Origin: an uncultured Clostridia bacterium
GTDB lineage: Bacteria > Bacillota > Clostridia > TANB77 > CAG-508
Direction of reading: 5' to 3'
Length of the DNA stretch: 64,000 nt
Assembly: GCA_934122235.1 (NCBI GenBank)
Contig: CAKOWE010000006.1
Span: 1-64,000 of the forward strand
Positions 17,842 through 27,652 of this stretch are shown here, in pieces. The notes beneath the pieces were generated by a model. The model saw only the letters and a list, made by a program, of their open reading frames with translations, made no database searches and had not been told where the DNA came from. How positions within the stretch are numbered: the stretch's first letter is position 1; the number at the start of each line of letters is the position of its first letter. A program made the position numbers and the translations under genes.

Positions 17842-19968
17842 TTATAAATGCAAAACTCTCGATTTTATTTCCTTGGTTTTTCCTTCATTCCAAAAGTTTT
17901 CTCCTAAATAACCACAAGTACGTCTTGTTACATTCATTTTATTCTTATCTTTATTTCCACAGTTTGGACATTCCCATTCTAATTTATCATTTATTATAAT
18001 TTCTCCATCATAACCACATACATGGCAATAATCAGATTTTGTATTAAATTCTGCATATTGAATATTATCATATATAAATTTAACTAATTCCTCAAGCGCT
18101 TCTAAATTATGTCTCATATTAGGTATTTCAACATAAGATATAGCACCTCCTGATGATATACTTTGGAATTCGCTTTCAAATGATAATTTTGAAAAAGCAT
18201 CTATTTTTTCCCTTACATCTACATGATATGAATTTGTATAATATCCCTTATCTGTAATGTCTTTTATATCTCCATATTTTTGCTTATCTATTTTTGCAAA
18301 TCTGTAACATAATGATTCTGCTGGAGTTCCATATAAGGCAAATCCTAGTCCAGTTTCTTCTTTCCATTTTTTTACAGTATCATTTAAATGTTTCATAACT
18401 CTTATAGCAAATTCATGTCCTTCTTTTGTTGTATGAGATACATTCTTCATTAACTTTGTTACTTCATAAATTCCAATATAACCTAAAGACAACGTTGAAT
18501 ATCCGCCTTTTAATAACTTGTCTATTTTTTCTCCTGCTTCCATTCTAGCTATTGCACCATATCTCCAATGAATTGGACTTGTATTACTTAAAGTTCCTAA
18601 TAGAGCATAATGTCTGCACATTAATGCTTCATAACATATTTCTAGTCTTTCATCTAATAAATTCCAGAACTTTTCTTCATCGCCTGCTGCAATAATTCCT
18701 ATTTGTGGTAAGTTAATACTTACAACACCTTGGTTAAATCTACCTTCGAATTTGTAATTTCCATTTTCATCTTTCCAAGGAGATAAAAAGCTTCTACACC
18801 CCATTGGAGCAAATACATTTCCTTCATAATTTTCACGCATTTTTTTTGCAGAAATATAATCTGGGTATAATCTTTTTGAAGAACATTTTACTGCAAGTTT
18901 TGTTAAATAATCGTATTTTCCGCCCTTCAAACAGTTATGTTCATCTAATACATAAATTAATTTTGGAAATGCTGGAGTTATATAAACACCTTTTTCATTT
19001 TTAATTCCTTTATATCTTTGTTTAAGAATTTCTTCTATTATCATAGCATTTTCTTCTATGTATGGATCATCTTTTTTCAAATTTAGAAATAGTGTTACAA
19101 ATGGTGATTGGCCATTTGTTGTCATTAATGTATTAATTTGGTACTGTATAGTTTGAACACCGGCAGAAATTTCTTTCTTTAATCTTTGTCTTGTAAGTTC
19201 TTCTATCATTTCAGCAGACAATTTATCAGAAAATTCCTCTGTTAATTCTTTTTTAAATTTATCATAACTTTTTCTTACATATTTTCCTAAATGGCTAACG
19301 TCTACGGATTGTCCACCATACTGATTTGAAGCAACTGCTGCTATTATTTGAGTTACAATAGTACATGCAACTTGAAAACTTTTTGGAGATTCAATTAATT
19401 TTCCGTTCATAACAGTTCCATTATCTAACATATCTTCAATATTTATTAAACAACAATTAAAAATTGGTTGTAAGAAATAATCCATATCATGAAAATGAAG
19501 TATTCCTTCTTCATGTGCTTTTGTAATTTTTTCTGGTAATAAAATTCTTTTGGTTAAATCTTTTGAAACCTCTCCTGCTATATAATCTCTTTGAGTTGAT
19601 GCTAAAACAGCATTTTTATTTGAATTTTCTTCTAATAATTCCTTATTTTGATTTTTTATTAAGCCTAATATAGATTCATCTGTAGTATTTTGTTTTCTTA
19701 CTAACGCTCTTGTATATCTATAAACAATGTATTTTTTGGCTAGTTCATATTTATTTATTTCCATTAATTTACATTCAATTATATCTTGGATATCTTCTAC
19801 TAATATTCTTTTTTTATCTAATTCTTCAATATATTTTATTATATCATTAATTTCTTCGGCATTTGCTCTAAGACTTGGTCTTACTTCTTTATTTGCTTTT
19901 TCTATAGCAATTTTAATTTTCTCGCCATTAAATTCTGTTGCTCTTCCATCTCTTTTTATTACTTTCAT
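17842..19968 (-). CDS. nrdD: Anaerobic (class III) ribonucleoside-triphosphate reductase
   Basis: Makes deoxyribonucleotides under anoxia. ATG 19968 is chosen, with AAGGGGG 9 bases ahead; 708 residues result. An N-terminal ATP-cone (about 1-90, VIKRDGRATEFNGEKI) gives allosteric control. The barrel contains active-site segments such as GGQSVDVSHL and FAPMGCRSFLSPW. A zinc ribbon (CHVCGYDG, CPNCGNKD) precedes the glycyl-radical loop RRTCGYLG near the C-terminus. Expression probably depends on the divergent Crp/Fnr regulator, since a matching palindrome lies at 20027-20046. Confidence 0.97.
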   Translation of the reverse strand: MKVIKRDGRATEFNGEKIKIAIEKANKEVRPSLRANAEEINDIIKYIEELDKKRILVEDIQDIIECKLMEINKYELAKKYIVYRYTRALVRKQNTTDESILGLIKNQNKELLEENSNKNAVLASTQRDYIAGEVSKDLTKRILLPEKITKAHEEGILHFHDMDYFLQPIFNCCLINIEDMLDNGTVMNGKLIESPKSFQVACTIVTQIIAAVASNQYGGQSVDVSHLGKYVRKSYDKFKKELTEEFSDKLSAEMIEELTRQRLKKEISAGVQTIQYQINTLMTTNGQSPFVTLFLNLKKDDPYIEENAMIIEEILKQRYKGIKNEKGVYITPAFPKLIYVLDEHNCLKGGKYDYLTKLAVKCSSKRLYPDYISAKKMRENYEGNVFAPMGCRSFLSPWKDENGNYKFEGRFNQGVVSINLPQIGIIAAGDEEKFWNLLDERLEICYEALMCRHYALLGTLSNTSPIHWRYGAIARMEAGEKIDKLLKGGYSTLSLGYIGIYEVTKLMKNVSHTTKEGHEFAIRVMKHLNDTVKKWKEETGLGFALYGTPAESLCYRFAKIDKQKYGDIKDITDKGYYTNSYHVDVREKIDAFSKLSFESEFQSISSGGAISYVEIPNMRHNLEALEELVKFIYDNIQYAEFNTKSDYCHVCGYDGEIIINDKLEWECPNCGNKDKNKMNVTRRTCGYLGENFWNEGKTKEIKSRVLHL

Positions 19969-19999
19969 TAGTATATACCCCCTTAATATTGATGACCAC

Positions 20000-20028
20000 A
20001 TTATATATTCTTTTATATGTAGTTTTAA
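20000..20028 (-). promoter_or_regulatory. Candidate nrdDG promoter
   Basis: TATAAT (20005-20000) lies 17 bases from a poor -35, TTAAAA (20028-20023). A weak -35 next to an upstream palindrome fits an activator-dependent promoter. Confidence 0.45.
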
Positions 20029-20046
20029 AGTTGCAAAAGCAACTTT
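20027..20046. promoter_or_regulatory. Palindromic operator upstream of nrdDG
   Basis: AAAGTTGC-AAAA-GCAACTTT is a perfect 8-bp inverted repeat with a 4-base spacer. Its centre lies about 43 bases before the predicted nrdDG transcription start, near the class II activation position of Crp/Fnr proteins. Its core GTTGC-N4-GCAAC recurs at 20237-20250. It is followed by T's on the plus strand and could be mistaken for a terminator. Confidence 0.55.
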
Positions 20047-20236
20047 TTTTGTTTTTCCATTTTTTTGGTAAAAAGACTACTAGAAAACCTTAAGATATAT
20101 AGTAATATTTCAATTATTACATTTATATTACAATAATCAATTTGTTTTTACATTTTTTACAGCAAGCTAAAACACTTGATTTATAAAGCTTTTAAAATTT
20201 GTAAAAATAATTTTTTTATATTTTTTATGTTCACTT

Positions 20237-20250
20237 GTTGCATTTGCAAC
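20237..20250. promoter_or_regulatory. Palindromic operator at the Crp/Fnr gene promoter
   Basis: GTTGC-ATTT-GCAAC overlaps the -35 box of the regulator gene, a position suited to self-repression. Core and spacer length are identical to the site before nrdDG. Confidence 0.55.
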
Positions 20251-20266
20251 TTTTTGTTGATATAAT
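20238..20266 (+). promoter_or_regulatory. Promoter of the Crp/Fnr gene
   Basis: TTGCAT (20238-20243), 17-base spacer, TATAAT (20261-20266). The ATG is 23 bases further on, with GAGGTG between. Confidence 0.6.
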
Positions 20267-20289
20267 ATTAACATATTTGAGGTGATTTT

Positions 20290-20922
20290 ATGAAACTTAA
20301 TTTTAATATAGAAAATTTTTGTAATAATTTATTATCTTCTTGTGAAAAAATGCAAGAAAAATCATTTGATAAAAATGAAATTATTACAACTTACATTGTT
20401 AACAGAAAACAAGTATGTATTGTTCTTGAAGGTTCTGCTGATTTAATCCGATATGATTTTAATGGAAATCAAATGATTGTAGAAAGATTTTATCAATTTG
20501 ATGTATTTGGAGAAATTTTCTATCAAATAAATACAAATAATGAATTATTTGTTATAGCTAAAGAAAAATCAAAAATTTTAATGTTCAATTATGATATATT
20601 TGAAAAAAAATGTAAGAAAAACTGCAAATTTCATGAAGAACTTATACTTGGGCTTCCTAATTTAATTTTAAACAAAGTATCTGACTTAAATTTAAGAATT
20701 GAATTATTGTCTAAAAAAACTATTCGTGAAAAATTAATTTCTTATTTTAAAATTTTATCCGAAAAAAATTTTAGTAAAACACTTACTCTTCCTTTATCCC
20801 TTACTGATTTATCTGATTATTTAAGCGTAGATAGAAGTGCTATGATGAGAGAATTAAAATTATTAAGAGAAGAAGGTTTTATAAAAAAGAATGGAAATAA
20901 AATTACTTTAATGTTAACTTAA
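20290..20922 (+). CDS. Crp/Fnr-family transcription regulator
   Basis: 210 residues: an N-terminal cyclic-nucleotide-like beta barrel (about 25-115) and a C-terminal winged helix with LSDYLSVDRSAMMRELKLLREEGFI. There are several Cys residues (two in KKCKKNCKF, about 101-106), but no N-terminal Fnr-type four-Cys cluster motif. The effector is unknown. It is transcribed divergently from nrdDG. The two promoter regions share the palindrome GTTGC-N4-GCAAC, so I infer it controls nrdDG and itself, probably in response to redox or nitrosative conditions. Confidence 0.9.
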   Translation: MKLNFNIENFCNNLLSSCEKMQEKSFDKNEIITTYIVNRKQVCIVLEGSADLIRYDFNGNQMIVERFYQFDVFGEIFYQINTNNELFVIAKEKSKILMFNYDIFEKKCKKNCKFHEELILGLPNLILNKVSDLNLRIELLSKKTIREKLISYFKILSEKNFSKTLTLPLSLTDLSDYLSVDRSAMMRELKLLREEGFIKKNGNKITLMLT

Positions 20923-20949
20923 AATAGGATAGCAAAGCTACCCTATTTT
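20921..20949. terminator. Bidirectional terminator between the Crp/Fnr gene and lepA
   Basis: AAAATAGGATAGC and GCTACCCTATTTT pair with one mismatch around a 3-base loop, serving the two convergent genes. Confidence 0.85.
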
Positions 20950-22760
20950 TACTCTTCATCATCTAATTTTAACACACTTAAAAATGCCTCTTGAGGAATC
21001 TCCACATTGCCTATTTGTCTCATCTTCTTCTTTCCCTTTTTCTGTTTTTCTAGCAATTTCTTTTTTCTTGTTATGTCTCCACCATAGCATTTAGCAAGTA
21101 CGTCTTTTCTCATTGCAGATATAGTTTCTCTTGCTATTATTTTTCCTCCAACAACAGCTTGTAACGGAATTTCAAATAATTGTCTTGGAATTACAGTTTT
21201 TAACTTTTCTACCATCTTTCTTCCTCTTGTATATGCAGATTCCTTATGAACAATAAATGATAATGCATCTACAGCTTCATTATTTATATAAATATCTAAT
21301 TTTACAAGTTCTGATTTTCTATATTCTTTAAATTCATAATCAAATGAAGCATAACCTTTAGTTTTAGATTTTAAAGTATCAAAAAAATCATATATAATTT
21401 CATTTAAAGGCAATTCATATTCCAATATTACCCTTGTAGAATCTAAATATTTCATATCTAAGTATGTTCCTCGCCTATTTTGACATATTTCCATAACATT
21501 TCCAACATACTCTTTAGGAAGCATTATTTCAGCTTTTACTATAGGTTCTTCAATATAATTTATTTCTGTTGAAGAGGGTAAATCAGCAGGATTATATAAC
21601 TCTATAATTTCTCCATTAGTTTTATGAACATTATAAATAACTGATGGTGCTGTTGTTATAAGTCCTAAATCGAACTCCCTCTCTAGTCTTTCTTGTATTA
21701 TTTCTAAATGTAAAAGTCCCAAAAATCCACATCTAAATCCAAATCCCAGCGCAATAGATGTTTCCGGTTCGTAATTTAATGCAGCATCATTAAGTTTTAA
21801 TTTTTCTAATGCTGTTTTTAAATTTTCATATTCACTACCATCTAATGGATAAAGTCCACAATATACCATAGAATTAGCTTTTTTATATCCTGGTAAAGGT
21901 TCTCTTGCTGGAGAATCAGCTAAAGTAATCGTGTCTCCAACATGTAAATCTGAAACATTTTTTATGCTTGCTGCAATATAACCAACTTCACCTGCTAATA
22001 ATTTTTCTGCTGGTAAATATGTTCCTGGTTCTAAATATCCAACCTCTGTTACAACAAATTTTTTATTTGTTGCCATAAATAAAATTTCATCTCCAACTTT
22101 TACAGAACCAGTTTTTACTCTAACATAACTTACTGCCCCTTTATAATTATCATAAAAAGAATCAAATATTAAACATTTTAAATTATCATCTGCATCTCCT
22201 TTAGGTGGTTTAAAATCTGTTATAATTCTTTCTAAAACTTGATCTACATTTAATCCTGATTTAGCTGATATACAAGGTGCATCCATAGCAGGAATACCTA
22301 TTATATCTTCTATTTCTTTTTTTATTTCATCTGGTCTTGCATTAGGTAAATCCACCTTATTTATTACAGGTAATATATCTAAATTGTTATCTAAAGCTAA
22401 ATATACATTGGCAAGAGTTTGAGCTTCTATACCTTGACTTGCATCTACAACTAAAATGGCTCCCTCACATGCTGCTAAGCTTCTAGATACTTCGTAATTA
22501 AAATCAACATGTCCTGGAGTATCAATTAAATTAAATATATATTTATTACCATCTTTTGCATTATATTCCATACGTACTGCTTGAGCTTTAATTGTTATTC
22601 CTCTTTCTCTTTCCAAATCCATGTTGTCTAAAACTTGACTTTCCATTTCTCTTTTAGAAAGTACTCCAGTCATTTCAATTAATCTATCCGCTAAAGTAGA
22701 CTTTCCATGATCTATATGCGCAATTATACTAAAATTTCTAATGTTTTCTTGATTGTACAA
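20949..22760 (-). CDS. lepA: Elongation factor 4 (LepA), probable TTG start
   Basis: A ribosome back-translocating GTPase. G motifs are [26 protein letters not shown] and NKVDLPNA. The C-terminal LepA-specific domain ends [18 protein letters not shown]. The best start is TTG at 22760, 8 bases after AAGGAAGG, which gives 603 residues, the usual length. The longer GTG start at 22790 would overlap the preceding gene and add residues absent from the family. It lies immediately after the DUF5662 gene, probably in one transcript. Confidence 0.96.
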   Translation of the reverse strand: MYNQENIRNFSIIAHIDHGKSTLADRLIEMTGVLSKREMESQVLDNMDLERERGITIKAQAVRMEYNAKDGNKYIFNLIDTPGHVDFNYEVSRSLAACEGAILVVDASQGIEAQTLANVYLALDNNLDILPVINKVDLPNARPDEIKKEIEDIIGIPAMDAPCISAKSGLNVDQVLERIITDFKPPKGDADDNLKCLIFDSFYDNYKGAVSYVRVKTGSVKVGDEILFMATNKKFVVTEVGYLEPGTYLPAEKLLAGEVGYIAASIKNVSDLHVGDTITLADSPAREPLPGYKKANSMVYCGLYPLDGSEYENLKTALEKLKLNDAALNYEPETSIALGFGFRCGFLGLLHLEIIQERLEREFDLGLITTAPSVIYNVHKTNGEIIELYNPADLPSSTEINYIEEPIVKAEIMLPKEYVGNVMEICQNRRGTYLDMKYLDSTRVILEYELPLNEIIYDFFDTLKSKTKGYASFDYEFKEYRKSELVKLDIYINNEAVDALSFIVHKESAYTRGRKMVEKLKTVIPRQLFEIPLQAVVGGKIIARETISAMRKDVLAKCYGGDITRKKKLLEKQKKGKKKMRQIGNVEIPQEAFLSVLKLDDEE

Positions 22761-22776
22761 TTTTTTATCCTTCCTT

Positions 22777-23322
22777 TCATGGTGTTCCACAAAATTGATT
22801 ATATAATTTTTTCATATTTTTTCTTGTAATCGTTTTATTTATTCCTTGATTGCTTACTTGCATATATACTTCAGACAATAAATTTTTTATTTTCTCATTT
22901 CCTGGTACTTCATTCTTTTTATTTTCCCAATATTCAACTTGTAAATTCGGAGTCCAATTTTTTCCTTTATAAACTAATCCTGCAGCAATTCCATCACATA
23001 TCATCTCAACTGTATATTTATACGGTATAATTGGAAATTTATCAGGCGCATCCAAATCACACCAATATTCAATATGATGTCTATTTCTTCCTCTATGATG
23101 TAACCAAGCTTTTGAATAACCTTGAACGCTTTTTGCAACTGGAATAGGGCTTTTTCTTCCTCCCTGATAAAATTTAGCAGATTCAATAAATTCAGTTGGT
23201 GTATATTTGGATAAATCATGTACTAATCCTCTCCAAGGTATACCAGCTTTACAACATAATTTAAAAACTAACCATCTATGTTTTGTTACTGTACAAAAAT
23301 GACCAACATAATTCTTTATCAT
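22777..23322 (-). CDS. DUF5662 family protein
   Basis: 181 residues, no membrane segments. It shows the family pattern of conserved His and Asp residues: [13 protein letters not shown] (about 33-45), [15 protein letters not shown] (about 73-88) and [10 protein letters not shown]. The arrangement hints at an HD-like metal site, but no function is established to my knowledge. CGGAGG precedes the ATG. It is the first gene of a unit with lepA and is divergent from mutS2. Its promoter candidate is at 23344-23373. Confidence 0.85.
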   Translation of the reverse strand: MIKNYVGHFCTVTKHRWLVFKLCCKAGIPWRGLVHDLSKYTPTEFIESAKFYQGGRKSPIPVAKSVQGYSKAWLHHRGRNRHHIEYWCDLDAPDKFPIIPYKYTVEMICDGIAAGLVYKGKNWTPNLQVEYWENKKNEVPGNEKIKNLLSEVYMQVSNQGINKTITRKNMKKLYNQFCGTP

Positions 23323-23343
23323 ATTATTGCCTCCGTGTAATTA

Positions 23344-23373
23344 TTATATATCACTAATACAGATTTTGGCAAT
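23344..23373 (-). promoter_or_regulatory. Promoter of the DUF5662-lepA unit
   Basis: TTGCCA (23373-23368), 18-base spacer, TATAAT (23349-23344) on the minus strand, just ahead of the CGGAGG ribosome site. Confidence 0.55.
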
Positions 23374-23487
23374 AATTATTTCAATTTTATGACAACATTA
23401 TTTATATATAATATTGATTTCTTTAATATATTGATTTTTAAGGCTTTTTATGACATAATGTAATAGATTTATTCTCGGAGGTACAAT

Positions 23488-25818
23488 ATGGATTTAGAAA
23501 AATTAGAATTTAATAAAATATTAAATAATTTAAATAAATATACTCATACATATATAGGAAAAGAATTAGTTAATTCACTAGTTCCATCAAATAACAAGGA
23601 AGATGTAAAAAAATTGTTAGCTGAAACTAGAGATGCTACAATACTAACCTTAAGAAAAGGAAATGCTCCTATATCTCAAATAGAAAACATTAATTACATA
23701 TTAAAAAAGCTAGAATCAAATGGGATTTTGTCTTCTAAAGAATTATTAGATATTGCTAATATTCTTAAAGTTTCTAGAGAACTAAAAGAATATTTTAATT
23801 TGAGTTTAGGAAAAACAGATGAAATTTTTACAAACTTAGAATCATATTTTTCTCAATTATATGTAAATAAACCTATAGAAGATAAAATATTTTCTTCAAT
23901 TATAGATGAAAATACAATAGACGACAATGCTTCTCAAAACCTAAAAACAATAAGGAGAAATATAAGGAAAGTCGAACTCGAGATAAGAAATAAACTTAAC
24001 TCTATTTTGCAATCTAAATATATACAAGAAAAAGTCATTACTATAAAAAATGGTAGATATGTTGTACCTGTTAAGCAAGAATATCGTTCTTCTGTAAACG
24101 GGTTTATTCATGACATATCAATTACTGGTGCTACTGTTTTTATAGAACCTATGTCTGTATTTGAATTAAATAATCAAATTAGCAATTTAAAATCAGATGA
24201 AGTTATTGAAATTGAAAAAATACTACAAAATCTATCTTCTATGTTATATTCATACACAAATGAATTAAACTTGACAACTTCGACAATAGGTTTATTAGAT
24301 TTTATATTTGCTAAGGCAAAATATGGTATATCTATAAATGGCGTTGAACCAATAATAAATGAAGAAAGATACATAAATTTAATAAAAGCTAGACATCCTT
24401 TAATAGATAAAAATTCTGTAGTTCCAATAAACATAGCTTTAGGTAAAAATTTTTCTCAACTTGTAATAACAGGACCAAACACAGGTGGAAAAACTGTTAC
24501 TTTAAAAACTGTTGGATTATTATCTGCAATGGCAATGTCTGGAATGTATATCCCTGCCAATGAAAAAAGTAGTATTTATGTATTTGATAATATTTTTGCA
24601 GATATTGGAGATGAACAAAGCATTTTAGAATCATTAAGTACTTTTTCTGCTCATATGGTAAAAATAATTGATATTATTAACTCATCAACATCAAAAAGTT
24701 TAGTTTTAATAGATGAAATTGGTTCTGGTACAGATCCTATTGAAGGTGCAAGTTTAGCTATAAGCATACTTGATTATCTTTTCAAAAAACAATGCTTGAC
24801 TTTAACAACAACCCATTATACTGAAATAAAAAATTATGCACTTATAACAGATGGATACGAAAATGCTAGTTGTGAATTTGATGTTGAAAATTTAAAGCCT
24901 ACATATAGATTAATTATTGGTGTTCCAGGTAAAAGTAACGCTTTTGCTATAAGTGAAAAATTAGGTTTAAATAAAGATATATTAGATAATGCCAAAAATC
25001 TAATTGATAACAATACCATAAATATTGAAGATTTATTAAAAAGTATCTACGACGATAAATTAACAATCGAAAAGGAAAAAGAACAAATACTAGAAACTTC
25101 AAAACAAATAGAAGAACTAAAAAAGAATTTAGAAAGTGACAATTCTCAACTAGAGAAAGAAAAAAAAGATATAATTAATCAAGCAAAATTTGAAGCAAAA
25201 AATATAATATTAGATGCAAAAGAAATTGCAGATAATATTATTAGAAAATTAAATTCAATAGATTCTTTAAAAATTGCTAACAATCTTAGAAACGAACTAA
25301 ATAGTAAATTAAAAGAAACAAAAATAGACAATATTTCTAATGATAATTTAGGAATAAATAAAGAAGATATAAAATTAGGAATGAGTGTCTTTATTCCTAG
25401 TTTGAATCAAAACGGAATAATCACTACACTTCCTAATAAATCAAATCAAGTACAACTACAAATAGGTAATGCAAAAATGAATTTTGATATTACTAAATTG
25501 ATAAAATCTAAAAATGTTGTTATAACAGAAAAAAAGCAAACTTCCTCTACTCCTTCATTTAATAAATCTTTTAATGTTGCCAGTGAAATTAATATAATTG
25601 GTCTTAATGTAAATGAAGCCATACCTATTGTTGATAAATATCTAGATGACTGTTATCTTGCAAATTTACCAACTTGTAGAATAGTTCACGGAAAAGGTAC
25701 TGGAGCATTACGAAACGGCATTCATAAATATTTAAAAACTAACTCACATGTAAAATCTTATAGATTAGGTTCTTTCGGTGAAGGTGAAATGGGAGTTACA
25801 ATAGTTGAATTCTGTTAA
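23488..25818 (+). CDS. mutS2: Endonuclease MutS2 (ribosome-rescue/recombination ATPase)
   Basis: 776 residues. A core/lever region (about 1-290) includes VPVKQEYRSSVNGFIHDIS. The ABC-type ATPase has Walker A TGPNTGGKTVT (about 330), LESLSTFSAHM as signature and LIDEIGSGTDPIEG as Walker B. A coiled-coil/KOW linker and a C-terminal Smr nuclease domain with IVHGKGTGALR follow. In Bacillus MutS2 senses collided ribosomes; older work links it to suppression of recombination. CGGAGG lies 7 bases ahead of the ATG. Confidence 0.97.
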   Translation: MDLEKLEFNKILNNLNKYTHTYIGKELVNSLVPSNNKEDVKKLLAETRDATILTLRKGNAPISQIENINYILKKLESNGILSSKELLDIANILKVSRELKEYFNLSLGKTDEIFTNLESYFSQLYVNKPIEDKIFSSIIDENTIDDNASQNLKTIRRNIRKVELEIRNKLNSILQSKYIQEKVITIKNGRYVVPVKQEYRSSVNGFIHDISITGATVFIEPMSVFELNNQISNLKSDEVIEIEKILQNLSSMLYSYTNELNLTTSTIGLLDFIFAKAKYGISINGVEPIINEERYINLIKARHPLIDKNSVVPINIALGKNFSQLVITGPNTGGKTVTLKTVGLLSAMAMSGMYIPANEKSSIYVFDNIFADIGDEQSILESLSTFSAHMVKIIDIINSSTSKSLVLIDEIGSGTDPIEGASLAISILDYLFKKQCLTLTTTHYTEIKNYALITDGYENASCEFDVENLKPTYRLIIGVPGKSNAFAISEKLGLNKDILDNAKNLIDNNTINIEDLLKSIYDDKLTIEKEKEQILETSKQIEELKKNLESDNSQLEKEKKDIINQAKFEAKNIILDAKEIADNIIRKLNSIDSLKIANNLRNELNSKLKETKIDNISNDNLGINKEDIKLGMSVFIPSLNQNGIITTLPNKSNQVQLQIGNAKMNFDITKLIKSKNVVITEKKQTSSTPSFNKSFNVASEINIIGLNVNEAIPIVDKYLDDCYLANLPTCRIVHGKGTGALRNGIHKYLKTNSHVKSYRLGSFGEGEMGVTIVEFC

Positions 25819-25905
25819 TTTGCTATTGCCTTTTTATGATATATTATGATATAATTAGTACATATAAATAAAAAATAAATGTGTAACAAGAGATTGGAGT
25901 TTAAT

Positions 25906-25995
25906 ATGCATTCTTCTTTTTGCCATATACCTCCTTTTGACTGTTTTATTTTATTTCCCCTTATTCATATTTTGGATAAGGGTTTTTCTATATAA
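25906..25995 (+). CDS. Possible 29-residue leader-like ORF ending in a hairpin
   Basis: A short frame (MHSSFCHIPPF...) follows TTGGAG at a normal distance and a possible TATAAT about 50 bases earlier. Its 3' part lies inside a hairpin (CCCTTAT/ATAAGGG then TTTTTC), so it may simply be a terminator region downstream of mutS2. I cannot tell whether it is translated. Confidence 0.2.
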   Translation: MHSSFCHIPPFDCFILFPLIHILDKGFSI

Positions 25996-26987
25996 TGTAC
26001 TCTATAAAATTACTAGGAAAAAATTTGTACATAGTTTCTCTTATAAATTTTTCTCCGTCGTCCCTTATTTCTTTTTTATACATGTATTTTCCTTTGCCTC
26101 TACCTGTCATAATATCTTTATTATATAAATTTATAGCCATTGGAAATGCTTCTGAATTTATCATTGTATGAACATAACTATATGTCATAAAAATCACCTC
26201 AAAAAAAGTTTCTTTCTTAACTTTATCACTTAAATTATTATACAAATATTCTATCAGTTTATAATATAATTCTTTCCAATTTTCTACTAAAATAACAGGA
26301 GCAATTAATATTCCTATTTTATATCCAGCTTCACATATTTTATTAATTGCTTCAATTCGACCTTTTAAACGTGAAGTTCCAAACTCTACTTTATTTATAA
26401 TTTCTTCCGGATTTACGCTCATTCTTATAATTGTCTTTCCTTTATGATCTAGCGAAAGCAAATCATCTACCATATCAAACTTTGTAGGAAAAGTAATATA
26501 TCCCCTACCTTTCTTAGCGAATTCTTCTATTGTCCATTCTAAATTATCTGTTATTGTATTTTCTAATACTAAATCACTATTACTTCCTATTTCAAAAGTC
26601 AATTCTTTTTCTGATTTTAAAGAAGTTCTGATTATTTTGTCTAACATTTGCTCTCGATTTACAAATAGCCTTAAATATGCACATTTATTATAATTACATA
26701 CTAAATAACAATACATACACATTGCAGTACATCCGAGAAGATGTATACGGTACAAGAAAATCTGATGTTTTATGATTTGGAACGAATTTATGTGTTTTTC
26801 TAATTCCTATAATCAAGTTCTGTTTCATGTTTGCAAATTCACTATTTTGCTTTTTCCTCATTTCTTCAATATTATTGTGATTTTCTATTATTACTTTAGG
26901 TACATCTTTATACATATCTAATAATTTTTTTCCTAAATAATAATCTTTTATATTTTCTTCATAATAAATTGCTTTAGGTTTAAACAT
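25988..26987 (-). pseudogene. splB: Frameshifted spore photoproduct lyase homologue
   Basis: The N-terminal part (from ATG 26987, MFKPKAIYYEENIKDYYLG) and the C-terminal part (to 25988) together make a full-length radical-SAM protein of the spore photoproduct lyase family. They sit in different frames. The join is at about 26733-26740, where one extra base (likely in CTTCTCGGA) separates SDFLVPYTSS from GCTAMCMYCYL. The second piece holds the cluster motif CTAMCMYC (C-x3-C-x2-C). The stretch that carries the catalytic Cys in the Bacillus enzyme (FEAxCTSD-like) reads FEIGSNSD here. It is either a pseudogene, a sequencing error, or a rare programmed shift. Confidence 0.85.
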
Positions 26988-27061
26988 TCTTACCTCCTAT
27001 TATTAATAGAATAGCCACTCTTTCATTTTTATTTTATACAAAATTTTTATTATTATACTTT

Positions 27062-27090
27062 TTGACATTGTTTAATCTTTATTGTATAAT
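27062..27090 (+). promoter_or_regulatory. Consensus sigma-A promoter of rlmH
   Basis: TTGACA (27062-27067), 17-base spacer, TATAAT (27085-27090): a perfect match to consensus. Confidence 0.85.
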
Positions 27091-27115
27091 TATGTAAATT
27101 TGATAGGAGGTTAAT

Positions 27116-27598
27116 ATGCTTACCATAAATATAATTTGTATCGGAAAAGTAAAAGAAGCTTACTTAAAAGACGCATTAAATGAATATTCTAAGAGATTAT
27201 CAAAATACTGTAATTTAAAAATAATAGAACTGCCTGATGAAAAATTACCAGAAAAAATAAACGAATCTATAATACAAGAAATAAAAAACAAAGAATGTAA
27301 AAAAATAGAGGAACAAATAAAAAAAGATTCTTATACTATATGCTTAGATTTAAAAGGTAAACAATATACATCAGAAGAATTTTCAAAAAAAATTGATGAT
27401 ATTGCTCTTAACTTTAATAGTACACTTAACTTCATAATCGGTGGAACTTTAGGTATAACAAATACACTACTTGATAAGGCAAATGAAAAAATTTGTTTTT
27501 CTAAAATGACATTTCCCCACCAGTTAATACGCGTATTTTTGCTAGAACAACTATTTAGAGCTTTTAAGATTTCTAAAGGCGAGACATATCATTGGTAA
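27116..27598 (+). CDS. rlmH: 23S rRNA (pseudouridine1915-N3)-methyltransferase
   Basis: 160 residues, a SPOUT-class methyltransferase that modifies helix 69 of 23S rRNA. The N-terminus INIICIGKVKEAYLKDAL and the C-terminal knot with FIIGGTLGI and HQLIRVFLLEQLFRAF...KGETYHW are diagnostic. AGGAGG precedes the ATG, and a perfect consensus promoter lies upstream. Confidence 0.97.
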   Translation: MLTINIICIGKVKEAYLKDALNEYSKRLSKYCNLKIIELPDEKLPEKINESIIQEIKNKECKKIEEQIKKDSYTICLDLKGKQYTSEEFSKKIDDIALNFNSTLNFIIGGTLGITNTLLDKANEKICFSKMTFPHQLIRVFLLEQLFRAFKISKGETYHW

Positions 27599-27617
27599 AA
27601 CTTATAATAACATAAAT

Positions 27618-27652
27618 ATACAGGACATGTATTACATGTCCTGTATATTTTA
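27618..27652. terminator. Bidirectional terminator between rlmH and the acyl-CoA ligase
   Basis: Perfect 13-bp stem (ATACAGGACATGT/ACATGTCCTGTAT) with a 3-base loop, then ATTTTATT; it serves the two convergent genes. Confidence 0.85.

Noticed and set aside
20027..20060. Rho-independent terminator on the plus strand
   Set aside because: There is a perfect stem and a T-run, but no plus-strand gene precedes it. The same core palindrome recurs at the regulator promoter, so an operator is the better reading.
20949..22790. GTG start at 22790 for lepA
   Set aside because: It would overlap the DUF5662 gene and add residues absent from LepA. TTG at 22760 has the proper ribosome site.
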